Assembly: GCA_025060595.1 (NCBI GenBank)
Contig: JANXBX010000002.1
Span: forward strand, 16,300-80,299
Direction of reading: 5' to 3'
DNA from: Synergistota bacterium
GTDB lineage: Bacteria > Synergistota > GBS-1
DNA: 64,000 nucleotides
Shown here: in pieces, positions 44,283 through 52,716 of the stretch
Layout: every line of letters begins with the position of its first letter
How positions within the stretch are numbered: the first letter of the stretch is position 1
Position numbers and translations under genes: made by a program
Notes under the pieces: model-generated
Told to the model about the DNA's origin: nothing
The model's input: the letters and a program-made list of their open reading frames with translations, nothing else
Database searches by the model: none

Positions 44283-45342
44283 CTATAACTCCAAGCTCTC
44301 CGTACCTTGAGGCTATCTCATCATAAAGCTCCCTACCCAAGAAGAATCTGTATATCTCATTAGCTTTAACCTTTATCTCCACATCCTTAAAAGCTTCAGG
44401 CATTAAAACCTTACCAATCCAGTAGCTATTAACAAGGGCTTGTTCCACATTGGTATTATAGAAGTTAAAGGAGTATATTCCGTAAACCTTACCGTTTCTA
44501 AAGGCATTTAAGGATTGATAAAAGGTCTTGTCCTTTTCATAATCCTGCTTAACAAGACTGAGATTCCCAAGATCAAGGAATATTACCTCAGGCTGTTCCT
44601 TTAAGAGAAACTCCTTATCTACAAAAACATGTCCGGAGAGCTTAACTTTGCGAGCTATATTTTCATCTCTAATATTGTTAACCTCAAAGGGCGGAAACTC
44701 CGGGTTAGTCGAGGTTATTCCATGCTGTCCCTTGAAACCCAGTCCTCCCACATATACCTTAGAAGGCTTCTTCACGTTTTTAGTTCTCGAATCTAGATCT
44801 TTAATCACCCCCTCTATAAAGGCTATTATCTCTTCCGCCCTCCTCTCTCTTCCTAAAACCTTACCCATAAGCCTTATAGATTGAAAAAGCTCTAAAGTTC
44901 TGAAGTTTCCAAGCGTTCCATAGTTTATAGCAATAACAGGTATCCCAAGCTTATCTTGTAACCCCTGAGCATATTCGGGCCTAACAGTTGCAAATATGAC
45001 ATCGGGCTTAAGCCTGATTACTTCCTCCAAGTTAGGCTTAGGATCATCCGGCCCTCCAACACCGATCGTGGGAAGCTCACCCAACCTAGGATTCGCAAGC
45101 CTATAAGGACGAGTATATACCTCCCAAGTTTTTTCAGCATTTTCAACACCAACAACCTTATCAAGCGCTTGAAGGTAACACACAAGCCTCAAAGCTCCTG
45201 GACCGATGGCGACTACCTTATTTACCTCCTTTGAAACCTCGATTTCCCTACCATATAGATCAGCTACTTTAACCCTCTCAGAGGCAAAAGCCGATGAAAA
45301 GGCTAACAAGATAAAAAGCAGAAAAACAAAAAACTTCTTCAC
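44266..45342 (-). CDS. Periplasmic metal-chelate binding protein (FhuD/BtuF-like)
   Basis: 358 residues with signal peptide (about 1-19) and a two-lobed helical-backbone fold: VADLYGREIEVSKEVNKVVA, NLEEVIRLKPDVIFAT and the segment GLGFKGQHGITSTNPEFPPF between lobes. GTG at 45342, 9 nt past GGAGG, replaces the TTG at 45366. Ligand cannot be read off; position next to a nickel ECF operon and a shared promoter box favour a nickel or cobalt complex over iron, as inference only. Confidence 0.87.
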   Translation of the reverse strand: MKKFFVFLLFILLAFSSAFASERVKVADLYGREIEVSKEVNKVVAIGPGALRLVCYLQALDKVVGVENAEKTWEVYTRPYRLANPRLGELPTIGVGGPDDPKPNLEEVIRLKPDVIFATVRPEYAQGLQDKLGIPVIAINYGTLGNFRTLELFQSIRLMGKVLGRERRAEEIIAFIEGVIKDLDSRTKNVKKPSKVYVGGLGFKGQHGITSTNPEFPPFEVNNIRDENIARKVKLSGHVFVDKEFLLKEQPEVIFLDLGNLSLVKQDYEKDKTFYQSLNAFRNGKVYGIYSFNFYNTNVEQALVNSYWIGKVLMPEAFKDVEIKVKANEIYRFFLGRELYDEIASRYGELGVIDVTKW

Positions 45343-45440
45343 ATTTAAACACCTCCATTTCCACAACGTAATTTCTAATTTACCTTTAAAAAAGACCCTT
45401 CAGACGGTATTACCTTTTCATGCTACTTTTTTATAAACTC

Positions 45441-45475
45441 GTGTTATTATAGCACAGGCTACTTGCTGATGTCAA
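45441..45475 (-). promoter_or_regulatory. Promoter of the metal-chelate importer with GTGTTATTATA box
   Basis: Minus strand TTGACA (45470-45475), 18 nt, TATAAT (45446-45451), followed by AACAC as in the ECF and DUF4198 promoters. The leader is about 100 nt and shows no recognisable cobalamin riboswitch. Confidence 0.75.
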
Positions 45476-45498
45476 TAATTTCAGGTGGAAGTAAAACT

Positions 45499-45532
45499 AA
45501 AGCCCCGAGGGTTACTTAACCCTCGGGGCTTT
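45499..45532 (-). terminator. Terminator of the ferritin-like gene
   Basis: aagccccgagggtt / aaccctcggggctt, a perfect 14-bp stem around a short loop, 26 nt past the stop of the gene ending at 45558. The following T-run is weak on this strand. Confidence 0.8.
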
Positions 45533-45557
45533 AAGCTCGCTGAAAAAAAAGCAAACC

Positions 45558-45998
45558 TTACAGGCCGAGCAATGTAGAAAGCTCCATCACATGCTCTTGC
45601 TCGTCAATGATAACATGTCTAATCTGATGCTCCAAAGTTTCAAATTCATAAAGGAAAGCACCTTTATTTTCGACTACTTTCTTATATATCTCCTTATAAT
45701 ATTCGATAGCTTCCTTCTCTCCCTTTAAGTTCACTTCGAGTATCTCCTTTATATCCTTAGCCTCATATACCTCAGCTAATCCCATAGATGGAACGCCACC
45801 CAAATAGCTCCCAACTAAGGTTCTGAAGATATCCTCATGCTTCTGCTCGTCACTTGCTATCTCCTTAAGCCTCTCAATTATAGGCTCAGCGTTTATTCCC
45901 TTAACGAGCTCCGCATGAGCCAGATACTGTATCCTCGCAGCATGCTCAAGCTCCAACGCCCTGTTTAACATCTTTATTACTTCCTCTCTGACAGACAT
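45558..45998 (-). CDS. Ferritin-like di-iron protein
   Basis: 146 residues forming a four-helix bundle with paired iron ligands: ELEHAARIQY, ASDEQKHEDIF, LKGEKEAIEYY and IIDEQEHVMEL. No rubredoxin domain. Resembles bacterioferritin/DUF2202-type or rubrerythrin-core proteins, used in iron or oxidative stress handling. ATG 45998 is 8 nt past GGAGG; the frame from 46007 begins in the ribosome site. It follows rubrerythrin by 29 nt, probably co-transcribed. Confidence 0.82.
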   Translation of the reverse strand: MSVREEVIKMLNRALELEHAARIQYLAHAELVKGINAEPIIERLKEIASDEQKHEDIFRTLVGSYLGGVPSMGLAEVYEAKDIKEILEVNLKGEKEAIEYYKEIYKKVVENKGAFLYEFETLEHQIRHVIIDEQEHVMELSTLLGL

Positions 45999-46027
45999 TA
46001 ACCTCACCTCCGCTAATGAGTTTTAAC

Positions 46028-46540
46028 TTAAATTGCAAACCCCTTATATAAGGACTTGTCAGCACCACACACAGGACACTTCTCCGGAGGAGCATCCTCC
46101 ACCGTATGACCACAGACAGGACATATAAAGACCTTAGATGCGGTATAATCCTCGTTCTTTAGTATAAGATCTTTTGCCCTCTTATACATCTCAGCATGAA
46201 TCTTTTCAGCCTCCCAAGCAAATCTTGTGCTCCTTTCCGCACCCTTTTCATTTTGGAATAAAGCGGCATTGTTATAAACAGGATACATCTCCTCTATCTC
46301 AAAGGTCTCCCCATCTATACATTGCTGAACGTTATCACCCATACTTTGATAAATTAAGCCCAGTTCCCTATAATGATTCCTTGCATGAACATACTCCGCA
46401 TAAGCTATGGCCCTAAAAAGATTAGCCAGCTTAATTAAGCCTCTCTTTTCAGCCTCATCAGCGAAGATGAGATACTTCATGTGGGCCATACTCTCACCAG
46501 CAAAGGCATCGTGAAGAAACTTCTTGGTCATTTCCCTCAA
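46028..46540 (-). CDS. rbr: Rubrerythrin
   Basis: 170 residues: di-iron four-helix domain (FAGESMAHMKYLIFADEAEKRG; YAEYVHARNHY; EKIHAEMYKRA) and a C-terminal rubredoxin site CPVCGH...CPVCGA. Reduces hydrogen peroxide in anaerobes. TTG at 46540, 8 nt after GGAGG, gives the usual family start REMTKKFLHDAFAGES. Confidence 0.94.
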   Translation of the reverse strand: MREMTKKFLHDAFAGESMAHMKYLIFADEAEKRGLIKLANLFRAIAYAEYVHARNHYRELGLIYQSMGDNVQQCIDGETFEIEEMYPVYNNAALFQNEKGAERSTRFAWEAEKIHAEMYKRAKDLILKNEDYTASKVFICPVCGHTVEDAPPEKCPVCGADKSLYKGFAI

Positions 46541-46574
46541 GGCAAACACCTCCCTTGTAGAAACCTTTAGCAGT

Positions 46575-46583
46575 ATTATAACA
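46575..46583 (-). promoter_or_regulatory. Extended -10 promoter of rubrerythrin
   Basis: Minus-strand TGTTATAAT with no clear -35; predicted transcript starts near 46568 and reads rubrerythrin then the ferritin-like gene. Confidence 0.55.
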
Positions 46584-46652
46584 TAAAATTTAATTTAAAT
46601 TGATATAAAACCTAAACTCCTTAAGATCCTCATAAGAGAAGGCTGTCTTTCA

Positions 46653-46681
46653 TTGACAAACAAGGTGTTTTAAAATAAAAT
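46653..46681 (+). promoter_or_regulatory. Promoter of the EAL signalling gene
   Basis: TTGACA (46653-46658), 17 nt, TAAAAT (46676-46681), 26 nt before the ATG at 46708. Confidence 0.7.
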
Positions 46682-46707
46682 AGCATTGATATCTAAAGGG
46701 AAAGAAC

Positions 46708-49700
46708 ATGATAAGGCTTAGTGTATGTCCTCACGATATATCAAAAGGAATAGAGAAGTGGAAAAGGTTTGCAAAAGAGCTTGAAGAAAAAGTAAAGCAA
46801 CCGGTAAACCTTGAAATCACCCAGAGCTTTAAAGAATGGGATAGGTACCTCGAAAAAGGAGAGCACGATCTTTACTATACAGGTCCACGTTATATCAAGA
46901 GCTTCCTTAGTCAAGGGTATATTCCTGTAGCAAAGTTTAAAGGGCAGAGGGATAGCTTCTTTCTAATAATGAAGGAAGATCCACCGCAAGGAGAAATCTT
47001 AGTAGCCCTTCCTTTTTTAAGGCCAGCGGGTTACGTTCTTTTAAGCCTAGATATAGAAAACATAAAGCTGATCTTTACAAACAACTTTTACGATGCTTTT
47101 CTCCTCCTTAAAAATGGCAAAGTTCACGCAAGCGTAATGTACGATGAAACTTGGAAAGAAATAGAGGAAGAAGAAAAAAGAGATTTTAAGATCATCAAGA
47201 GCTACATTTTTGAGAGCTGTCACATGTTTGTAGTGCGTCCCCAACTTTATGAAAGCATAAAAGAGGCTTTGCTTTCTTTCGAAGATATAGAAGAGCTTCA
47301 GGAAAAAGACATAAGCAGCTCTTTAAAGCTCTTTGATGAGTTTGACAAGTTTATCAAGCTTTGGTCTTACTCAAACATAGCGAAAACCCTTGATAAAACA
47401 TCTCAAATAGGAATATTAATATATAAGGATAAGATCGTATATGCAAGCGAAGGCGCTCTCAAGCTAACCGGTTATAAGAAAGAGGAGATATTAGGAGCCG
47501 AAACGACTAAAGTAGCGGAGAAATTGATCGCCCCAGAATATGGGGAGATTATAAGAACATCTATAGAAAGAGCGATGTCAGGCAACAAAAAGGGATCGAT
47601 CGTCCCCTTAGAGATCCCTCTTTTAAAAGGCGACGGAACCACCCTTTGGACCTTAACCTTCATAGAGGACATACTTTACCATGGCGATTACTACAAAATA
47701 GCACTGCTTATTGATATAACGAAAAGAAAGAGGCTCGAGAACCTTTACACCCTTTTAAAGAGCATAAACAAGATAATCACAGAGTCTATCTTAGAGGAAG
47801 AGCTCTTTGAAAGGGTATGTAGGACCCTGGTATATGACATGGGGCTTAGATTCGTTTGGATAGGAGTACATGATGCAGAGAGTGAAATCATAAATCCGAT
47901 ATATCATTACGGATATGAGGATGGTTACCTACAAGAGCTAAAGATATCAATAAGAGAAGAGGATGAAGGAGTTACCTGTATAGCGTATAAAGAGAATAGG
48001 ATTGTTATAAACCCCGATACAAGAAAGGCATATATAACAACCCAGTGGAAAGAAAGCATGCTTAAGCGAGGGTATCTCTCATCAGTAGCGATCCCTATTA
48101 AGAAGGACAACAAAGTATCCTACATCTTAAATCTCTATGCTTCAGAGCCTCTCTTCTTTGAGGAGGAAAACAAAGCTGTACTGGAGGAAATAAAATCAGA
48201 CATCGAGTTTGCTTTAAAGAGAATGGAAGAGCTGAGGCAGAGCCTGCTTGCCATTAAAACCTTAGAAAACGCATCTTGGGTTATGATCACTGATAAGGAA
48301 GGAAAAATTATATATGTGAATGATGCTGTTTCTAAAATATCTGGCTATAGTAAAGAAGAACTACTAGGAGAAAAGCCCAACATATTTAAGTCTGGATACC
48401 ACTCGAAGGAATTCTACCAAGAGCTATGGGAAAAGATTTTATCTGGAAAAACCTTTCACAGCACATTCATAAACAGAAAAAAGGGGAAAGAGATATTCCA
48501 CCTTGAACAAACCATATATCCCCTTAAGCTCCCAGATGGAACATTAAGATTCATAAGCGTAGGGCTAGATGTAACCCGCGAGGTCATGCTATCCTCAGAC
48601 TTAGAGAGATTAACTCTTTACGATCCGGTTACCGGCCTATTTAACAACAAGACCTTCCTTATCAGAGGAAAAGAGCTTTTAAGAAACTCCGATATCTACT
48701 TCCTAGCGATAATAGATCTCTATAACTTCTCCTCAATAAATAGGATCTACGGCATAGAAAGCGGGGATGTCTTGCTTAAAAAAGTGGGAGAAAGATTAAA
48801 AGAGGAGATAAAAAATAGAGGAATAATCTCAAGAATATCAGCCGATAGCTTTGGAATAATATGCGGTCCTCTAAAGGAAGAGAAAGAGGCGATAATAACG
48901 ATAGAAAAAATTAATGAGACCTTTTCTAAACCCTTCGATATGGAAGGTAAGGAAGTATTCCTATCCACTAACATAGGTACTGTCCTTTATCCAAGGGATG
49001 GTAGGACTATTGAGGAGCTAATAGAAAAAGCAAGCTTAGCGCTACTTGAAGCGAAAAAGGCTGGTGAAGGGGAAATAAGATTCTTTGAACCAAGCCTTGA
49101 AGATAAAGTAAAGGAGTATCTTTCCGCATCAAGATTAGTTGAAAAAGCTATAAACAAAGGGCTTTTCATATTCCATTACCAACCATATTACAGAGCAAGG
49201 GATTTAAGCTTATCTGGCTTCGAAGCCCTAGTTAGAATAAAGGACGAAAAAGGAACCATATATAGTCCGAGGATGTTCATAGATTATCTCGAAAATAGCA
49301 GATTCCTAAGACCCTTTGAAGACTGGGCTATTACGGAAGCAATGAAGAGAACTCAAAAATGGAATCTTCCCATCTCAGTAAATATCTCCGCTAAAACCTT
49401 AGATGATTGGGAATTCTGGGAAAGGCTGTTAAAGGTGTGCAATATATCACCCATAAACATAGAAATTACGGAAAGAGCCTTCGTTGAAAATTACGCTACG
49501 CTTTCCACTATCCACAAAAGGCTCAGAGAATGTGAAAATATAAAACTAGTTTTAGATGATTTTGGAACTGGATACTCCTCCTTAGCGCAGTTAACCAGCC
49601 TACCCATAGATATACTGAAGGTTGATATCTCCCTCGTTAGCGGTTTGACAGAAAACCTTAGAAAGAGGATAATAATTAAAAACGTGATAAACCTTTCTAA

Positions 49701-49863
49701 GGACCTAGGAGTTGAGACTGTCGCAGAAGGAGTAGAAACTCAAAAAGAGCTTGAGATACTTCAAGAAATGGGTTGCACCTACGTCCAAGGCTTCTTACTC
49801 TCAAAGCCCTTGACAGAAGAGGAGGTAGAAAAACTCCTATTGGAAAGGAGATTAAAAACATGA
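46708..49863 (+). CDS. PhnD-like/PAS/GAF/PAS/GGDEF/EAL cyclic-di-GMP protein
   Basis: 1051 residues, no signal peptide or membrane helix. Order: a PhnD-like periplasmic-binding fold (about 1-210; YTGPRYIKSFLSQGY, VRPQLYESIKEAL), PAS (about 235-335), GAF (345-500), PAS (505-620), GGDEF (625-790) and EAL (800-1050). The GGDEF signature is degenerate (ISADSFG near 709), so cyclase activity is unlikely. The EAL domain keeps GFEALVR (about 838), IEITERAF, LDDFGTGYSSL and VAEGVETQ, so c-di-GMP hydrolysis is expected. The cytoplasmic binding-protein domain suggests sensing of a small oxyanion or ligand. Confidence 0.9.
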   Translation: MIRLSVCPHDISKGIEKWKRFAKELEEKVKQPVNLEITQSFKEWDRYLEKGEHDLYYTGPRYIKSFLSQGYIPVAKFKGQRDSFFLIMKEDPPQGEILVALPFLRPAGYVLLSLDIENIKLIFTNNFYDAFLLLKNGKVHASVMYDETWKEIEEEEKRDFKIIKSYIFESCHMFVVRPQLYESIKEALLSFEDIEELQEKDISSSLKLFDEFDKFIKLWSYSNIAKTLDKTSQIGILIYKDKIVYASEGALKLTGYKKEEILGAETTKVAEKLIAPEYGEIIRTSIERAMSGNKKGSIVPLEIPLLKGDGTTLWTLTFIEDILYHGDYYKIALLIDITKRKRLENLYTLLKSINKIITESILEEELFERVCRTLVYDMGLRFVWIGVHDAESEIINPIYHYGYEDGYLQELKISIREEDEGVTCIAYKENRIVINPDTRKAYITTQWKESMLKRGYLSSVAIPIKKDNKVSYILNLYASEPLFFEEENKAVLEEIKSDIEFALKRMEELRQSLLAIKTLENASWVMITDKEGKIIYVNDAVSKISGYSKEELLGEKPNIFKSGYHSKEFYQELWEKILSGKTFHSTFINRKKGKEIFHLEQTIYPLKLPDGTLRFISVGLDVTREVMLSSDLERLTLYDPVTGLFNNKTFLIRGKELLRNSDIYFLAIIDLYNFSSINRIYGIESGDVLLKKVGERLKEEIKNRGIISRISADSFGIICGPLKEEKEAIITIEKINETFSKPFDMEGKEVFLSTNIGTVLYPRDGRTIEELIEKASLALLEAKKAGEGEIRFFEPSLEDKVKEYLSASRLVEKAINKGLFIFHYQPYYRARDLSLSGFEALVRIKDEKGTIYSPRMFIDYLENSRFLRPFEDWAITEAMKRTQKWNLPISVNISAKTLDDWEFWERLLKVCNISPINIEITERAFVENYATLSTIHKRLRECENIKLVLDDFGTGYSSLAQLTSLPIDILKVDISLVSGLTENLRKRIIIKNVINLSKDLGVETVAEGVETQKELEILQEMGCTYVQGFLLSKPLTEEEVEKLLLERRLKT

Positions 49864-50828
49864 GAAAAAGGTTGTTTTTAATCGCGTTTTTTCTAGCAGT
49901 AATAGGGATGGCTTTCGAGGTTAATGCACAGACAATCCAAGAAATCAAGACCGTTAAGGCACATGATAATGGGGTAACATCTATCGCCTTCTTTCCGGAG
50001 GGTAGATTACTTATATCAAGCGGTAGGGATGGAACACTTAAGATATGGGATATCATAGAGGGAAAGGAGATTTACAGGTTTAATGTTAAAAGCAATAGCT
50101 TTAACAGCCTTGCGGTATCCAAAAATGGAAGGTATGTAATTGTAGCTAGCGAAAAGACCGCTAAAATAATAGACTTAAAAACAGGACAAGAGATAAAAAG
50201 CCTAACGGGACATGTATCTTCCGTATCCGGGGTATCTATATCCCCAAACGGCAAATACGCCTTAACAAGCGACTATTACGATGGAAAGGTGAGATTATTC
50301 GATGTTCAAACAGGAGAGGAATTAAGAAGCTTCTCCGATCATAGAGCTCAATTTGTAGCCTTAGCGTTCTCACCTGATGAAAGATATATACTTTCCGGAG
50401 GCTTTCTAAGAAACAATCAATATATAAAGATCTGGAGTATAGAGAAGGGAGAGGAAATCCTAAGCATTTCGTTAGGCCCCAAGGATATTTACGCCCTTTC
50501 CTTCTCTCAAGATGGGAGATACGCTCTTTCAGCCTATGAGGATGGAGTTATAAAAGTTTGGGATCTTAAGACAGGAAAAGAAACGGTTTCCCTGAAGGTT
50601 GAAGAGAAAGACATATTCATAATATCCTTAGCCATGTCTCCTGATGGAACCTATATAGCTTCAGGAGATGACTTAGGAAAGATCACCTTATGGAATCCAA
50701 AGACCAAGAAAATCTCCTATATAATAGAACATGGAGAGCCCATAAACGTTATAGCCATATCCCCTGATGGAAAATACCTAGTTTCAGGCGGTGACTACAA
50801 AACTATAAAGATGTGGAAAGTAAGGTAA
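49860..50828 (+). CDS. Exported WD40 beta-propeller protein
   Basis: 322 residues: signal peptide (about 1-22, ending NAQ region) then about seven WD40-type blades (GVTSIAFFPEGRLLISSGRDGTL; SFSPDGRY-like; SGGDYKTIKMWKV). ATG 49860 overlaps the EAL stop (ATGA), so it is coupled to that gene; the longer frame from 49773 is antisense-free but lies inside EAL. WD40 proteins are scaffolds; a periplasmic one translated with a c-di-GMP enzyme may relay an envelope signal (inference). Confidence 0.83.
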   Translation: MRKRLFLIAFFLAVIGMAFEVNAQTIQEIKTVKAHDNGVTSIAFFPEGRLLISSGRDGTLKIWDIIEGKEIYRFNVKSNSFNSLAVSKNGRYVIVASEKTAKIIDLKTGQEIKSLTGHVSSVSGVSISPNGKYALTSDYYDGKVRLFDVQTGEELRSFSDHRAQFVALAFSPDERYILSGGFLRNNQYIKIWSIEKGEEILSISLGPKDIYALSFSQDGRYALSAYEDGVIKVWDLKTGKETVSLKVEEKDIFIISLAMSPDGTYIASGDDLGKITLWNPKTKKISYIIEHGEPINVIAISPDGKYLVSGGDYKTIKMWKVR

Positions 50829-50841
50829 AGTTAAAATTCCA

Positions 50842-51669
50842 TTACCTTTTAACCCCTTCAGGAACCGGGAAAGCTTTAATCCATATAACCGCGTCAAGCT
50901 CAATAGGATATCTTTTGCTTTGGTGTTCCCTCTCTCCACCCTCACCTATCGCAGCAAAACCCCACCAACCTGCCCATGGAATCACATAGGAGAAGATACC
51001 ATTTTCATCGGTCTTTACTACCTGCGTTACAAAGGCATCCGACGGAATATCCTTAATCTTTCCATCCTCATTATAATACTCAATCTCCACATCGATATTA
51101 GAGGCGGGTTTTCCATCTATCAAAACCTTCCCCTTAAACTCATTACCTACCCATAGAGCATAAGGCTTAACCAATGGAACTATTTCAGCTTTAAGCCCCA
51201 GAGGTCTATCCCATCCCTCCTCGGCACCGAAGGCATTAACAATCACCTTTGTAATTTGCCAGATAAAGCGTCCCTCCTGCGATTCAAAATAGGGTTGAGG
51301 AATAAGATAAAAGATATAATCACCAGGCTTATCGATCAAAACCTCAGCCTTATAAGCTCGGGCTTTCTTCCCCCTATTATCCTTATAGTCAGGATGCCAA
51401 GAGGGAAAAACTTCAACCTCAACAGCTTTAATGGCGTCTTTCAAAACCTTTCTTTCACCCTTAAGAGAGAACCCAAATTCGGCCGGCCTTTCCACATCCA
51501 TTATAGGACCGCCCTCCATAGGATGAGTAAAGGGCATAAAAAACTCTAACTTTTGGGGAGAACCCTCAACAAAAACCTTAGAAGGTATTAAGAGCTGAAA
51601 GTGAGCAAATGAGGGACAAGCAAAAGATAAGATTACCACTAAAGATAACGCAACCGAAAGCCTTTTCAT
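50842..51669 (-). CDS. Exported DUF4198 protein, likely nickel/cobalt uptake associated
   Basis: 275 residues with signal peptide (about 1-22). The mature start HFQLLIPS and blocks PFTHPMEGGP, GDYIFYLIPQPYFE and GKPASNIDVEIEYYNEDG match the DUF4198 family, which occurs with nickel and cobalt transporters. Its promoter shares an exact 11-mer with the Ni/Co ECF promoter, which supports a metal role. ATG 51669 has AGGAGGGG upstream. Confidence 0.8.
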   Translation of the reverse strand: MKRLSVALSLVVILSFACPSFAHFQLLIPSKVFVEGSPQKLEFFMPFTHPMEGGPIMDVERPAEFGFSLKGERKVLKDAIKAVEVEVFPSWHPDYKDNRGKKARAYKAEVLIDKPGDYIFYLIPQPYFESQEGRFIWQITKVIVNAFGAEEGWDRPLGLKAEIVPLVKPYALWVGNEFKGKVLIDGKPASNIDVEIEYYNEDGKIKDIPSDAFVTQVVKTDENGIFSYVIPWAGWWGFAAIGEGGEREHQSKRYPIELDAVIWIKAFPVPEGVKR

Positions 51670-51707
51670 ATTGATCCCCTCCTTTAGTGCTACCTTTGAT
51701 TAATCAT

Positions 51708-51741
51708 GTGTTATCATACAACCTAAAGAGAGAGGTGTCAA
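51708..51741 (-). promoter_or_regulatory. Promoter of the DUF4198 gene with GTGTTATCATA box
   Basis: Minus strand TTGACA (51736-51741), 17 nt, TATGAT (51713-51718) and AACAC; the plus-strand 11-mer at 51708-51718 is identical to that at 42439-42449. Confidence 0.75.
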
Positions 51742-51804
51742 GTATCTTTTAGATTAAGCTAATTTGAGGGAACGTTAGCAAGCGATCGCTTAACTTTCGA
51801 CCGT

Positions 51805-52716
51805 TTATCCAATTAAAAGCTTATTTACCAATAAACCTGATAGAATGGCAAATAAGGAAACGTACAACAGATAAATCATAAAATGCCGAGCGTCCAATAT
51901 AACCTTGATCGCTCCGAGATTAGTAAACTTCGTAGCTGGACCAACTATCATGAAGGCTGTAACTGCTCCCAAGCTCATACCTTTATCCAGCCACTCCATT
52001 ATCAGCGGAATGGTTCCCCCACCACATATATAAAGAGGAACGCCAAGCCCTGCAGCCATTAAAACCCCAAAGCCCCTATAGCTCCCAAAAAGGTTGGCAA
52101 AATCCTCCTTCGGCACATAAAGCTGAAAAAGCACGGAAAGGAATATACCAATAAGAAGATTTAGCCAGGTTGCTTTAACGTTCTTAAAAACGTTTTTAAG
52201 CAATAGAAATACCCCACTAGAGCTTTTACATCCTCCCACGGGTTCCAAAAAGCTAGAAAAGTTAAAGAATTTATCATATCTATAAAGAAACCTAATTAAA
52301 AGCCCCATTAAAACCCCACAAGTAAAGCAGGATATAAAACGTGTGATAAGCACAGCTTTACCAAGAACTATGCTATAAACAAGAAGCTGGGGATTAAGCA
52401 AAATAGAGCTCATCATGAAAGCTCCAAGCCAATCGTCCCTTAAACCCTTTCTGGAAAGCGAAGCCAAAATGGGAATGGTTCCATAAGCACATATAGGTGA
52501 TGCTATTCCAAGCAGGCTCGCTAAAATTAGACCTGATATTCCAATTCTTCTACCTTGCAAAACCAAAAGCAACTGGTGAACCCTTTCCCCACCGAAAGAT
52601 GAAATAAAGGATCCTGTAATGATACCGAAAAGCCAGTAAGGGGCTATCTGCTCGAACATAATGAGGAAGTAATACCATAGATAGATAAACTCTCGCTCAA
52701 GTATTTCAGCCATCAA
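51805..52716 (-). CDS. Permease of the DUF318/UPF0718 (ArsP-like) family
   Basis: 303 residues with about eight membrane helices and the duplicated signature LLGIASPICAYGTIPILASL and GVPLYICGGGTIPLIMEW, the two half-repeats of this permease family, which carry conserved cysteines. ArsP relatives export organoarsenicals; the substrate here is unknown. Overlaps the DUF362 gene by 11 nt. Confidence 0.82.
   Translation of the reverse strand: MMAEILEREFIYLWYYFLIMFEQIAPYWLFGIITGSFISSFGGERVHQLLLVLQGRRIGISGLILASLLGIASPICAYGTIPILASLSRKGLRDDWLGAFMMSSILLNPQLLVYSIVLGKAVLITRFISCFTCGVLMGLLIRFLYRYDKFFNFSSFLEPVGGCKSSSGVFLLLKNVFKNVKATWLNLLIGIFLSVLFQLYVPKEDFANLFGSYRGFGVLMAAGLGVPLYICGGGTIPLIMEWLDKGMSLGAVTAFMIVGPATKFTNLGAIKVILDARHFMIYLLYVSLFAILSGLLVNKLLIG

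Noticed and set aside
45343-45445. Cobalamin riboswitch before the FecCD importer
   Set aside because: The leader is only about 100 nt and I see no B12-box or the usual multi-stem layout.
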